Origin: a virus
Length of the DNA stretch: 33,289 nt
Strand: one strand, 5' to 3'
Virus record (IMG/VR): IMGVR_UViG_3300047476_000359
Span: 1 to 33,289 of that record
The position numbers were made by a program, and so were the translations under genes. The notes beneath the pieces were generated by a model, which was not told the DNA's origin, ran no database searches, and was given only the letters and a program-made list of their open reading frames with translations. Shown here in pieces: positions 4,796-10,895 of the stretch (position 1 is its first letter; each line of letters opens with the position of its first letter).

Positions 4796-4925
4796 CGTCA
4801 TAGCGTCATATTTCGTAAACTTTCCTTTACTGGCTTGGTCTAGCGCCATGACAATTTTTTAAATTCTTGTCATTTGGCGTCATATTTCGTCATAGTTTGT
4901 CATGGATTAGCTGTTTAATCGTCAT
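4796..4925. repeat. GTCAT motif array with 10-bp phasing
   Basis: GTCAT starts at 4797, 4805, 4869, 4879, 4889, 4899 and 4921; the four from 4869 to 4899 are exactly 10 bp apart, one helical turn. The longer unit CGTCATATTTCGT appears twice (4804-4816, 4878-4890), and an inverted copy ATGAC is at 4848-4852. The array ends just before the promoter at 4940. Confidence 0.75.
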
Positions 4926-4939
4926 ACAGACATATATTG

Positions 4940-4947
4940 TATCTTTG
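4940..4947 (+). promoter_or_regulatory. TAnnTTTG promoter box for the gene at 4964
   Basis: TATCTTTG, a full match to the Bacteroidota -7 box, 16 nt before the ATG at 4964. It lies directly next to the phased GTCAT motifs, so a regulator bound there would touch RNA polymerase. Confidence 0.75.
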
Positions 4948-4963
4948 TATAAAAATAAATGAT

Positions 4964-5233
4964 ATGAAAAAATGTACAAAATGTAGTATTGAAAGCGAGA
5001 CTACAAATTTTAGGAAGGACAAAAGTAAGGTTGACGGATTGAGACCTATCTGTAAAACTTGTGATAAAGTTTATTTCAAGAGTTTTGGTATTGATAACAA
5101 AGAACGATTAAAACAATATAGAGACTCGCGCAAGGAATTAAAAAGAGAGTACGATAAACAATATAAGATTGACAACAAAGAACGTATCAACGAAAGAGAT
5201 AGATTATACCAGCAACGTAAACGATTGGAATAG
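4964..5233 (+). CDS. Zinc-ribbon protein, HNH-endonuclease N-terminal half
   Basis: 89 aa from ATG 4964 (MKKCTKCSIESETTNFRKDK...). An upstream in-frame ATG at 4937 overlaps the promoter box, so it is not used. Residues 4-7 and 30-33 give a CxxC...CxxC zinc ribbon (CTKC, CKTC) of the kind found at the N-terminus of many phage HNH proteins. The remainder is a highly basic helix with two DNKER repeats (IDNKERLKQY, IDNKERINER) and no HNH motif. It may be a truncated endonuclease or a small DNA-binding protein. First plus-strand gene of the divergent pair. Confidence 0.75.
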   Translation: MKKCTKCSIESETTNFRKDKSKVDGLRPICKTCDKVYFKSFGIDNKERLKQYRDSRKELKREYDKQYKIDNKERINERDRLYQQRKRLE

Positions 5234-5491
5234 TATAGATCTGATCATTCTATTGTGTAACAAATCGTGGACTATAGGTACGTGTACGTATGCGTATAGT
5301 AGTACGTGTACGCGCGTGATATAATAGACACTGACGTGGTGGCGTAGGGCAGTCCGAAAAAAGCCAAAAATTCTAGAGGAAGTCAATGAAATCAGTACCC
5401 CACCTTCGATTTTAAAGTCGTTTTCGTTTTGGCATCTCATCCGCAATATCTATATATAACCCAAACCCCCCGCATATCTAACATTTTTTAT
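5234..5491. other. Intergenic region with short direct repeat
   Basis: About 260 nt without a gene. GTACGTGTACG occurs twice, at 5278-5288 and 5302-5312, in a purine-pyrimidine alternating stretch. Downstream it becomes A/T-rich and then carries the promoter box at 5492. No terminator hairpin with a T run was found after the gene ending at 5233. Confidence 0.5.
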
Positions 5492-5499
5492 TAATTTTG
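5492..5499 (+). promoter_or_regulatory. TAnnTTTG box, 4 nt before an ATG
   Basis: TAATTTTG followed by CCCC and the ATG at 5504. Since transcription starts a few bases after this box in Bacteroidota, the message should begin at or next to the start codon. The same spacing recurs at 5712 and 6873. Confidence 0.65.
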
Positions 5500-5503
5500 C
5501 CCC

Positions 5504-5707
5504 ATGAGCAGATCAACAAAGAAACCGATAATAAAAGACAACCCCAAAGGCCGGCGGGCCTTTTACTGGAGAGCGACCCGTCGTGTAATCAACCAGGCTG
5601 TACGACAACACAAGGAGACGCTTCCACTTGAAAAGGAGATCGTTAATGATTATGATTACAGTGACTATAAATTTTTTTCAACCAGGTCTTGCGACACTCG
5701 GAAATAA
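5504..5707 (+). CDS. Conserved phage protein MSRSxKKPxIKD family, 67 aa
   Basis: 67 aa, basic: MSRSTKKPIIKDNPKGRRAF..., with YWRATRRVINQAVRQ in the middle and IVNDYDYSDYKF near the end. The whole pattern MSRS.KKP.IKD...YWR..RRV.NQAV...IVNDYDYSDY is a small protein family common in Bacteroidota phages and prophages, function unknown. Helical and Arg-rich, so nucleic-acid binding is plausible. Predicted leaderless from the promoter at 5492. Confidence 0.85.
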   Translation: MSRSTKKPIIKDNPKGRRAFYWRATRRVINQAVRQHKETLPLEKEIVNDYDYSDYKFFSTRSCDTRK

Positions 5708-5711
5708 TGTA

Positions 5712-5719
5712 TATATTTG
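5712..5719 (+). promoter_or_regulatory. TAnnTTTG box, 4 nt before an ATG
   Basis: TATATTTG, then TCAC, then the ATG at 5724. It lies directly after the stop codon of the preceding gene. Second case of a box-to-ATG gap of only 4 nt. Confidence 0.7.
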
Positions 5720-5723
5720 TCAC

Positions 5724-5945
5724 ATGAAAGAGGAGTACATTAAATTACGGACACAGAATGACATGCCAGTGAGTTGGTTTTATCATTACTTCACAAGTAA
5801 GTCAAAGGTGAAAATTCACTTCGATCATTTCCACATGTTCTTTATGAACGGAGACATCCACGAGATAATGAACTACCTAGATAAACAATTTGACTTGACC
5901 GTAGTCATCGGTAAAAACGGTAACGTTCTTAAGGTTGTAGAATAA
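5724..5945 (+). CDS. Hypothetical protein, 73 aa
   Basis: 73 aa from ATG 5724 (MKEEYIKLRTQNDMPVSWFY...). Upstream in-frame ATGs lie inside the previous gene and before the promoter, so the start is fixed by the promoter. Features: NDMPVSWFYHYF, a histidine-rich FDHFHMFFMNGD stretch and a C-terminal strand GKNGNVLKVVE. I have the impression of a recurrent Bacteroidota phage protein but cannot name a function. Soluble. Confidence 0.75.
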   Translation: MKEEYIKLRTQNDMPVSWFYHYFTSKSKVKIHFDHFHMFFMNGDIHEIMNYLDKQFDLTVVIGKNGNVLKVVE

Positions 5946-6108
5946 TTTACCAATGCTCGCTGTTAGGCTCGACAACATTGAAAAAAGGGTTAATAGTAAG
6001 GTCGGCAAACCAGTAACCCCGAAAGACACAGGTTGGTAATCACGTAGTTGTCCGACGGTTATGAGGCTTGTCTAGCGGTGCAAGCATAAAGAGGCAACGA
6101 ACCGCAAA

Positions 6109-6271
6109 TGACCGAGTGGCGGAACGTTAGTGATTTTGCTAACGATGGTTAGACGCTAAATGAGAGACGAAAGTGGTCGCTACAAAGTTAAGGGAACTTG
6201 AAGTAGACGCTGGAAAATTTAAAAAAGCATTGCCTTAACAGTGCATACAGGTTCGAATCCTGTCTCGGTCA
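6109..6271 (+). tRNA. tRNA-like domain with long internal insert
   Basis: TGACCGAG (6109-6116) pairs with CTCGGTCA (6264-6271), and between them lies a textbook T arm ACAGG-TTCGAAT-CCTGT (6247-6263). Before it GCATTG-CCTTAA-CAGTGC (6227-6244) forms a long variable arm as in Leu/Ser/Tyr tRNAs. After the acceptor come TG and GCGGAA, then a hairpin CGTTAG-TGATTTTG-CTAACG, then TGGTTAGACGC, which would complete a D arm. A further hairpin set CTAC-AAGTT/AACTT-GTAG stands where the anticodon arm should be. The total of 163 nt is far too long for a tRNA and no anticodon can be assigned. No CCA follows exactly (ACAG). Confidence 0.5.
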
Positions 6272-6429
6272 CAGCAGTTATCTGATCTAGCACTAGGACG
6301 ATAACTACCATCAGAGGAAGCTAGTCTCATGGATGGTCCTGTAGGTTGTGGTTAGTGTAAATCCACATAAAAAGACTCCTACCAAGTAGAATAGGTGTAT
6401 GGTCCGTTTCAGGCTAAGTTCTACTATTA

Positions 6430-6461
6430 AACATCGGTTAGCTCAGGCGCCGATGTTTTTT
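6430..6461 (+). terminator. Rho-independent terminator
   Basis: AACATCGG (6430-6437) pairs with CCGATGTT (6450-6457) over a 12-nt loop, followed by a T run to 6461. It closes the structured RNA just 13 nt before the next start codon. Confidence 0.85.
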
Positions 6462-6473
6462 AATAATAAATAT

Positions 6474-6710
6474 ATGGATGTACTAGAAAGATTGACTACA
6501 AGACTAAAAAAAATAGGAATAGAGATAGAACTTGCCGGTAACTATCCATGGATATACCTTGAAAAAGTAAATGGTAATAGAATTAAAGAAGAAGATTTTT
6601 ATTATGCAAACCATGGATTCACTATAGCGTTTTTACCATTTCAATTAGATGAAAAAATGGAAATTTTAGACATTAAAAAGACATTTTACATTATACGCAA
6701 GTACATATAA
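6474..6710 (+). CDS. Conserved phage protein, 78 aa (NYPWIYLxxVNG family)
   Basis: 78 aa from ATG 6474 (MDVLERLTTRLKKIGIEIEL...); the in-frame ATG at 6399 lies before the terminator and would encode unrelated sequence. The pattern L..RL...GI.IEL..NYPWIYL.KVNG......F...HGFTIAFLP......DI...F..IRKY is a small alpha/beta protein found in many Bacteroidota phages, function unknown. No promoter box is visible between the terminator and the ATG, so expression may rely on read-through. Confidence 0.85.
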   Translation: MDVLERLTTRLKKIGIEIELAGNYPWIYLEKVNGNRIKEEDFYYANHGFTIAFLPFQLDEKMEILDIKKTFYIIRKYI

Positions 6711-6744
6711 TAATGCCATATACCACACTTTTATATGCTATAAC

Positions 6745-6842
6745 GTATAATATGTTAGTTAATACCAACAAAAATGCCGTATAGTGTATAATATGTTTGT
6801 TAATACCGGCAATGTATTATATTCTAGACATTTCTAGACATT
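6745..6842. repeat. Direct repeats in intergenic region
   Basis: GTATAATATGTTAGTTAATACC at 6745-6766 recurs as GTATAATATGTTtGTTAATACC at 6786-6807 (one difference, 41 bp apart). TTCTAGACATT follows twice, at 6822-6832 and 6832-6842, a tandem 10-bp period. All lie in the 170-nt gap before the promoter at 6873 and look like operator or binding-site repeats. Confidence 0.7.
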
Positions 6843-6872
6843 TTGTGTGTAATAACAATCAAATATTTTTAT

Positions 6873-6880
6873 TACCTTTG
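6873..6880 (+). promoter_or_regulatory. TAnnTTTG box, 4 nt before an ATG
   Basis: TACCTTTG, then TACC, then ATG at 6885. Third case of the 4-nt gap, predicting a leaderless message. Confidence 0.7.
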
Positions 6881-6884
6881 TACC

Positions 6885-7025
6885 ATGACAGAAATAGAAC
6901 TTCAATTACGACACAATATCGGCCCAGCAATTGGATGGGGATACTACGCAAAGGACGAAGAGTTTGATTACGCTGAACTAATAATATATCTAACATTTAT
7001 AAGCTTACACATACGATGGGAATAA
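6885..7025 (+). CDS. Hypothetical protein, 46 aa
   Basis: 46 aa from the ATG at 6885 (MTEIELQLRHNIGPAIGWGY...), the start set by the promoter box. Central GPAIGWGYY and an amphipathic C-terminal half (DYAELIIYLTFISLHIRWE). I believe this short Q.R.NIGPAIGW.YY pattern recurs in related phages; function unknown. Confidence 0.6.
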   Translation: MTEIELQLRHNIGPAIGWGYYAKDEEFDYAELIIYLTFISLHIRWE

Positions 7026-7033
7026 ACAAGAAA

Positions 7034-7186
7034 ATGCCGAATCAAGAAATCGGTTTATACAGAATGGCTAAGGCTAAAAAGGCAATGGAAGAATCAAAAG
7101 ACATGATGGAGGACGTAATGGAGACTGCAATGGCTATGAAACTAGCTAAGACAATCAAGCCAATGTCATTCATGAAAAAGAAATAA
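7034..7186 (+). CDS. Met/Lys-rich small protein, 50 aa
   Basis: 50 codons (MPNQEIGLYRMAKAKKAMEE...), 11 methionines and many lysines, ending SFMKKK. Predicted one long helix with heptad-like spacing of Met and Ala. Follows the previous gene by 8 nt and precedes a strong terminator. Similar Met/Lys-rich microproteins occur at 10896 in this window. Function unknown. Confidence 0.6.
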   Translation: MPNQEIGLYRMAKAKKAMEESKDMMEDVMETAMAMKLAKTIKPMSFMKKK

Positions 7187-7222
7187 AGAACCATTCTTTG
7201 CATAAACTATTTTAGTTTACTC

Positions 7223-7250
7223 AAGCACCTTCACGGGTGCTTTTGTTTTT
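7223..7250 (+). terminator. Rho-independent terminator before groEL
   Basis: AAGCACC (7223-7229) pairs with GGTGCTT (7236-7242) and is followed by a T-rich tract ending at 7250. It separates the small-gene unit from the chaperonin operon. Confidence 0.85.
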
Positions 7251-7263
7251 AATAAATAATATG

Positions 7264-7271
7264 TATATTTG
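7264..7271 (+). promoter_or_regulatory. TAnnTTTG promoter of the chaperonin operon
   Basis: TATATTTG, 23 nt before the groEL ATG and 14 nt after the terminator. No CIRCE-type inverted repeat is seen, so heat-shock control like that of host groESL is not indicated. Confidence 0.75.
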
Positions 7272-7294
7272 TCGAGAATTAAATCTAATACATA

Positions 7295-8899
7295 ATGACA
7301 AACTTCGGATACAGTCCAAAAGTTCTAGACTTTGAACAAGAAGGACGAGAAAAACTAATCAATGGCATCACAACGATTGCCAAAGCGGTAAAGAGTACGC
7401 TAGGACCACGCGGAAAGACCGTACTAATCGAGTCGATCAACCATACACATGGAATCACCGTAACTAAAGATGGTGTAACAGTCGCTAAGTCAATCGACCT
7501 ACTAGACCCGGTAGAGAACTTAGCAGTAAAAATGATGAAGGAAGCGGCCGACCGCACCGCGACAAGCGCAGGTGACGGTACCACAACCGCTATTGTGTTA
7601 ACAGAAGCGCTAGTAAAGCACGGCCAGGACCTAATCACTGAGAACCTGAACACAACAGAAGTGATCAGACAGATCAACGACACCACAAAAAGCTTGATCA
7701 CTAGGCTAGAGAAACGATCTAAGAAGGTAACAGGGAAGACACTAAACAACGTAGCGTCAATTTCGGCCAATAACGACTCTGAGATTGGAAACTTAATCTC
7801 TGAAGCGTACGATAAGGTGGGTAAGTCAGGGATTGTTACCGTTGAGAACTCACAGACGGCCGAAACTTACTGCGAGTACACGAACGGAATCAAGATAAAC
7901 AGAGGATACACGTCACAACTATTCGTAAACGACCATAGAAAGGACGAGTGTATACTAGAGGACGTACATATTCTAGTTACGGATCAAGAGATTAACAATA
8001 TCCTATCGATCGAGAACGTACTAAGAGATGTGATCCAGACCGGTAAAAAACTATTGATCATTGGGCCTTGTAGTCAAAATGTGATTAATACGCTGGCAAT
8101 CAATGTGGTACAGAAGGGACTTAAGTTCTGTAATATCACACCGCCAGAGTTTGGCTACAAGCGCAATGAACTAATGAACGATATCGCCTTAGCAGTTGGA
8201 GCTAAGTACTTCTCAGAACAAACCGGAGACGACTTGAGCTTAATGACAATCGAGTCACTTGGTAGAGCCAAGAGGGTTATTGTTGGTAGGGAATCAGCAT
8301 CGATTATAAAGTCAGAGGCAACTACTGATGCAGTAGAGGAAAGAGTGACTCAGTTGTGGCAGGCACACGCGCTTAGCTCTAAAAAGAACGATCAAGACTT
8401 TATCAAGGAGCGTATCGCTAGCTTGACAGGAGGTATAGCTGTTATACATGTTGGAGGAAACTCAGACCTAGAGCAGAAGGAACGCAAGGATAGAGTTGAC
8501 GATGCGGTATGCGCGGTAAGATCAGCACTAGAGGAGGGTATACTTCCAGGTGGCGGAGTGGCGTTATTTAATGAGTCGTACGCGATAATTGCAGACGCAG
8601 ACGATATGATCGAAGACATCAGCGCTGAGAAGTATGCGGCAATGCACATCGTGGCAAGGGCTATTCAGGCACCGCTACTACAGATATTTGAAAATGCCGG
8701 ACTAGACGGATACGAGCTAATGGATGGATGTCAGGGATACACTGTTGGATTCGACATTAAGAACATGACAACAGGCGACATGTATAAGATGGGAGTAATC
8801 GACCCGTTAAAGGTAACAAAGAATGCACTTAAGAATGCTATATCAGTAGCAACAACAGTGCTTAGTACTAACGCAATTATAACAATGGCAAGAGCATGA
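7295..8899 (+). CDS. groEL: Chaperonin GroEL (phage-encoded, 534 aa)
   Basis: Group I chaperonin forming ATP-driven folding rings. Equatorial domain signatures are TLGPRG (residues 35-40), the phosphate-contacting TKDG with Asp59, and the nucleotide loop GDGTTTA (93-99). The second equatorial half has VDDAVCAVRSALEEG (401-415, with the hydrolysis Asp403) and GGG at 419-421. The apical domain (about 190-370) is the most divergent part, as expected if it serves phage substrates. The C-terminus ends ...TNAIITMARA and lacks the Gly-Gly-Met tail of cellular GroEL. All catalytic residues are kept, so it should be active. Codon use is visibly richer in G and C than the late genes. First gene of an operon with an unknown gene and groES; the stop overlaps the next start. 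Confidence 0.97.
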   Translation: MTNFGYSPKVLDFEQEGREKLINGITTIAKAVKSTLGPRGKTVLIESINHTHGITVTKDGVTVAKSIDLLDPVENLAVKMMKEAADRTATSAGDGTTTAIVLTEALVKHGQDLITENLNTTEVIRQINDTTKSLITRLEKRSKKVTGKTLNNVASISANNDSEIGNLISEAYDKVGKSGIVTVENSQTAETYCEYTNGIKINRGYTSQLFVNDHRKDECILEDVHILVTDQEINNILSIENVLRDVIQTGKKLLIIGPCSQNVINTLAINVVQKGLKFCNITPPEFGYKRNELMNDIALAVGAKYFSEQTGDDLSLMTIESLGRAKRVIVGRESASIIKSEATTDAVEERVTQLWQAHALSSKKNDQDFIKERIASLTGGIAVIHVGGNSDLEQKERKDRVDDAVCAVRSALEEGILPGGGVALFNESYAIIADADDMIEDISAEKYAAMHIVARAIQAPLLQIFENAGLDGYELMDGCQGYTVGFDIKNMTTGDMYKMGVIDPLKVTKNALKNAISVATTVLSTNAIITMARA

Positions 8900-9264
8900 T
8901 AGGAAATACAACAACATCAATGGGAGAATTTAACTGGCCAACTGCTAGTGATAACTCATCAATTTACGCTACAGGCAACGTTTTAAAATATAACTCATCA
9001 TCAAACATCGGAATGGGCGACACTGACCCATCATTTAAATTCACAGTAAACATACCAAACAAAATGAGATACACAAGAGCAGCGCTATTCAACGTAGTGA
9101 GAGATGAAAAAACAAATCAAATTATAGACGCTAATCTAGTAAAAGAATTCTGGGTTAAGGTAAAATCAGGAGTAACCTTTGATGTAGCAGCAGCACACGC
9201 AAACGGATTCGCTCCGGATCCTGACAAGGAAGTAATTAGAGAACTAGAATCAATACATTTTTAA
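8896..9264 (+). CDS. Unknown protein between groEL and groES, 122 aa
   Basis: 122 aa (MIGNTTTSMGEFNWPTASDN...). Starts by ATGA overlap with groEL and ends 1 nt before the groES start, so it is made together with both. The first 50 residues are Ser/Thr/Asn-rich and look disordered or beta; then come KFTVNIPNKMRYTRAALFNVV and FWVKVKSGVTFDV. No membrane segment or signal. Not recognised. Position suggests a chaperonin partner or a protein that needs it, but this is inference. Confidence 0.8.
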   Translation: MIGNTTTSMGEFNWPTASDNSSIYATGNVLKYNSSSNIGMGDTDPSFKFTVNIPNKMRYTRAALFNVVRDEKTNQIIDANLVKEFWVKVKSGVTFDVAAAHANGFAPDPDKEVIRELESIHF

Positions 9265-9265
9265 T

Positions 9266-9523
9266 ATGCAACCAATCAATAAATACATTCTAATAAACTC
9301 AATCGACGAGCAGATCCAGACAGAGTCTGGACTGCTTTTGTCAGGAAGTGACAACGAAAAGTTTCGCTACAAAAAAGGCCAGGTCGTACGACCTGGCACC
9401 AATGTAGATTGTGTAAAAGAAGGGGACTTTATCTATTACGATAAAGGAGCTGGATACACCATGATTATCAACGACAATCCCTACACAATTATTCTTGAGC
9501 GGGATGTTGTTGTTGTTGTTTAA
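9266..9523 (+). CDS. groES: Co-chaperonin GroES-like, 85 aa
   Basis: 85 aa single cpn10 domain, about ten residues shorter than E. coli GroES. The start MQPINKYILIN is the first strand; TESGLLLSG (residues 18-26) with the following SDNEKFR is the mobile-loop region including the GLLL counterpart of GroES GIVL; KKGQVVRPG and VKEGDFIYYDKGAG are the barrel strands; it ends with ILERDVVVVV, the usual C-terminal strand. It should cap the phage GroEL. The last 35 nt overlap, tail to tail, the 3' end of the minus-strand gene. Confidence 0.9.
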   Translation: MQPINKYILINSIDEQIQTESGLLLSGSDNEKFRYKKGQVVRPGTNVDCVKEGDFIYYDKGAGYTMIINDNPYTIILERDVVVVV

Positions 9524-10088
9524 GTTGTTTTTTATATTCTAGGTAGGGAGTTATTTCCTTCCTGCGCTTAATAACATGAGGCTGCTGCTGATATGCTTGT
9601 TCTTCAAGCTCGGCCAGCCTCTTTTTTTCTTTTCTTGTACGATTCATCTTACGAATTATCTTTTTGTCACGGTTCATTGCGTACCCATCGTTTCTTTTCT
9701 GAAACATCGGGTTGGCACTTGGACTCTCAGATATAGTTTGTTCGCCTTCAAGCTTCTTGTAGATAGCTTTTATTAGGTTTCTACCCTTTAATGATACCTC
9801 ATAAAGCGAAGCCTCGCCATTCATTCGCTCCCTCCACTTACTAATCCATCCATCTCGGTACAATCTGGCCCATCTTACGTTGTCCCATGACATCATTTTA
9901 TTGAACTCAACAAACTTTGATTTATTAAAAAGCCTCTCGCTGTGAAGGAACAGTAGCATTTCTAGGTCTGAGTAGCTAAGACCGTGTTTTTCTCTTGCCC
10001 ATATACGAACTATGCGCCAGTATTTTAAGTAATCTGACTTTGGTTCTACCCTTGTATAGGTTTTCTTAATAACCTTCTTGAATTCCAT
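9489..10088 (-). CDS. Winged-helix DNA-binding protein, 199 aa
   Basis: 199 aa. Residues 20-105 read like a MarR-type winged helix: YLKYWRIVRIWAREKHGLSY, DLEMLLFLHSE, a recognition-helix region FNKMMSWDNVRWARLYRDGW and a wing with SLYEVSLKGRNLIKAIYKKL. The rest (about 130-199) is a basic, Gln-rich tail (KKIIRKMNRTRKEKKRLAE, QQQP, KQQQQHPAQE). The only minus-strand gene in the right part of the window. It has its own promoter box and converges on groES with a 35-nt overlap. Probably a transcription regulator; I recall similar proteins in flavobacterial phages. Confidence 0.75.
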   Translation of the reverse strand: MEFKKVIKKTYTRVEPKSDYLKYWRIVRIWAREKHGLSYSDLEMLLFLHSERLFNKSKFVEFNKMMSWDNVRWARLYRDGWISKWRERMNGEASLYEVSLKGRNLIKAIYKKLEGEQTISESPSANPMFQKRNDGYAMNRDKKIIRKMNRTRKEKKRLAELEEQAYQQQPHVIKRRKEITPYLEYKKQLKQQQQHPAQE

Positions 10089-10103
10089 TTGAATTTAATT
10101 TAA

Positions 10104-10119
10104 TATCTTTGCAAAGATA
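10104..10119. promoter_or_regulatory. Perfect palindrome of two facing TAnnTTTG boxes
   Basis: TATCTTTGCAAAGATA is a perfect 16-bp inverted repeat; each half is a -7 box. The minus-strand half (10112-10119) lies 23 nt before the ATG at 10088. The plus-strand half points toward the HNH gene, which also has its own box at 10190. It could be a bidirectional promoter or a dyad operator. Confidence 0.65.
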
Positions 10120-10189
10120 ATTAAAGTATAATTATAAAATATATTACTAAATAATGTAAAACATTAAATACAATATAAAATAATATCTT

Positions 10190-10197
10190 TATCTTTG
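10190..10197 (+). promoter_or_regulatory. TAnnTTTG promoter of the HNH gene
   Basis: TATCTTTG 13 nt before the ATG at 10211, in a strongly A/T-rich stretch. Confidence 0.75.
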
Positions 10198-10210
10198 CAT
10201 AAAAAATAAA

Positions 10211-10768
10211 ATGAAAAGAGAAGATTTAACAAATAAAAAAATAGGTATTTTAACAGTTTTAAATTATAGTCATTCACATGTACAACCATCAGGTCAAAAA
10301 AGAGCAATATGGAATGTCATATGTGAGTGCGGAGTTAGTAAAAAGATGTCGGCTAACACATTAAGATCTGGTACAATATCTTGCGGATGTATATTTAATA
10401 GCAGAAGAAAAGAAGGATTTAATAAAATAGAACCTGGAGAAGCAAATTTTAATTATAAATATATATCTTGTAAGCATAGTGCTAAGACTAGAAAAATAGA
10501 ATTTAAATTATCAAAAGAAGAATATAGAAATATAATAATACAAGATTGCATATATTGTGGATCAAAAGGAGAGATGCATCACACAAAAAGAAGCAGTAAT
10601 GGTTTATTTGTATCAAATGGAGTTGATAGAGTAGATAGTAGTGTAGGATATTTTTTGAATAATTGCGTTCCTTGTTGTAAAAAATGTAACATAATGAAAA
10701 ATTCATTAAGTAAAGAAGAGTTTATTGATCACGTAAAAAAAATACATAATTTTAGTAAGAAATGTTAA
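10211..10768 (+). CDS. HNH endonuclease, probably free-standing homing type
   Basis: 185 aa. The N-terminal third has ECG..KKMSANTLRSG...CGC, a DNA-binding zinc segment found in phage endonucleases. The C-terminal part holds the HNH site: CIYCG (about 113-117), MHHTKR, NGVDRVDSSVGY and NCVPCCKKCN, which gives the zinc-binding cysteine pairs, the catalytic His and the N/D positions. Very A/T-rich compared with the neighbouring groEL genes, with its own promoter; its stop overlaps the start of the next small gene. These points suggest a mobile gene inserted ahead of the small-protein operon. Confidence 0.88.
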   Translation: MKREDLTNKKIGILTVLNYSHSHVQPSGQKRAIWNVICECGVSKKMSANTLRSGTISCGCIFNSRRKEGFNKIEPGEANFNYKYISCKHSAKTRKIEFKLSKEEYRNIIIQDCIYCGSKGEMHHTKRSSNGLFVSNGVDRVDSSVGYFLNNCVPCCKKCNIMKNSLSKEEFIDHVKKIHNFSKKC

Positions 10769-10893
10769 AATCTGGGAACAGCGCTAAAACCATAAGCGCA
10801 AACATAAGAACTGAAATGAAAAGTGGAAAATCTCAGGCTCAGAGTATTGCGATAGCATTATCAAAAGCTGGAAAATCTAAAAAAAAGAAATAG
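10762..10893 (+). CDS. Small basic phage protein, 43 aa (QAIAIALSxA motif)
   Basis: 43 codons (MLKSGNSAKTISANIRTEMK...), ending SKAGKSKKKK. The stretch QAQSIAIALSKAGK resembles the KQAIAIALSEAR motif of the small DUF6496-like phage proteins. Start ATG overlaps the stop of the HNH gene. Lysine-rich, so DNA or RNA contact is likely; function unknown. Confidence 0.7.
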   Translation: MLKSGNSAKTISANIRTEMKSGKSQAQSIAIALSKAGKSKKKK

Positions 10894-10895
10894 TT

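Larger units (their letters stand above)
5950..6461 (+). ncRNA. Large structured RNA of about 500 nt with tRNA-like domain
   Basis: There is no sensible open frame, yet local pairing is dense. Hairpins seen: CAATG/CATTG (5951-5980); GTCGG/CCGAC (6001-6056) enclosing ACC-AGT-AACC with GGTTGGT; GCGG-TGC/GCA-CCGC (6075-6105); the tRNA-like domain at 6109-6271; AGTTATC/GATAACT (6276-6306); AGGAC/GTCCT (6295-6340) enclosing CATC/GATG; and a terminator at 6430-6461. Base composition is richer in G than in neighbouring genes. Size, phage location and tRNA association recall the GOLLD and ROOL RNA classes, but I cannot confirm membership. Ends are approximate; the 5' end may be the mRNA start at 5724. 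Confidence 0.6.

Noticed and set aside
6109-6271. tmRNA identity for the tRNA-like domain
   Set aside because: No tag-peptide frame ending in Ala-Ala plus stop, no G-U pair typical of tmRNA acceptor, and too short.
7285-7770. 161-codon antisense frame opposite groEL
   Set aside because: Composition is low-complexity Ser/Val and it is the mirror of a conserved coding gene; a shadow frame.
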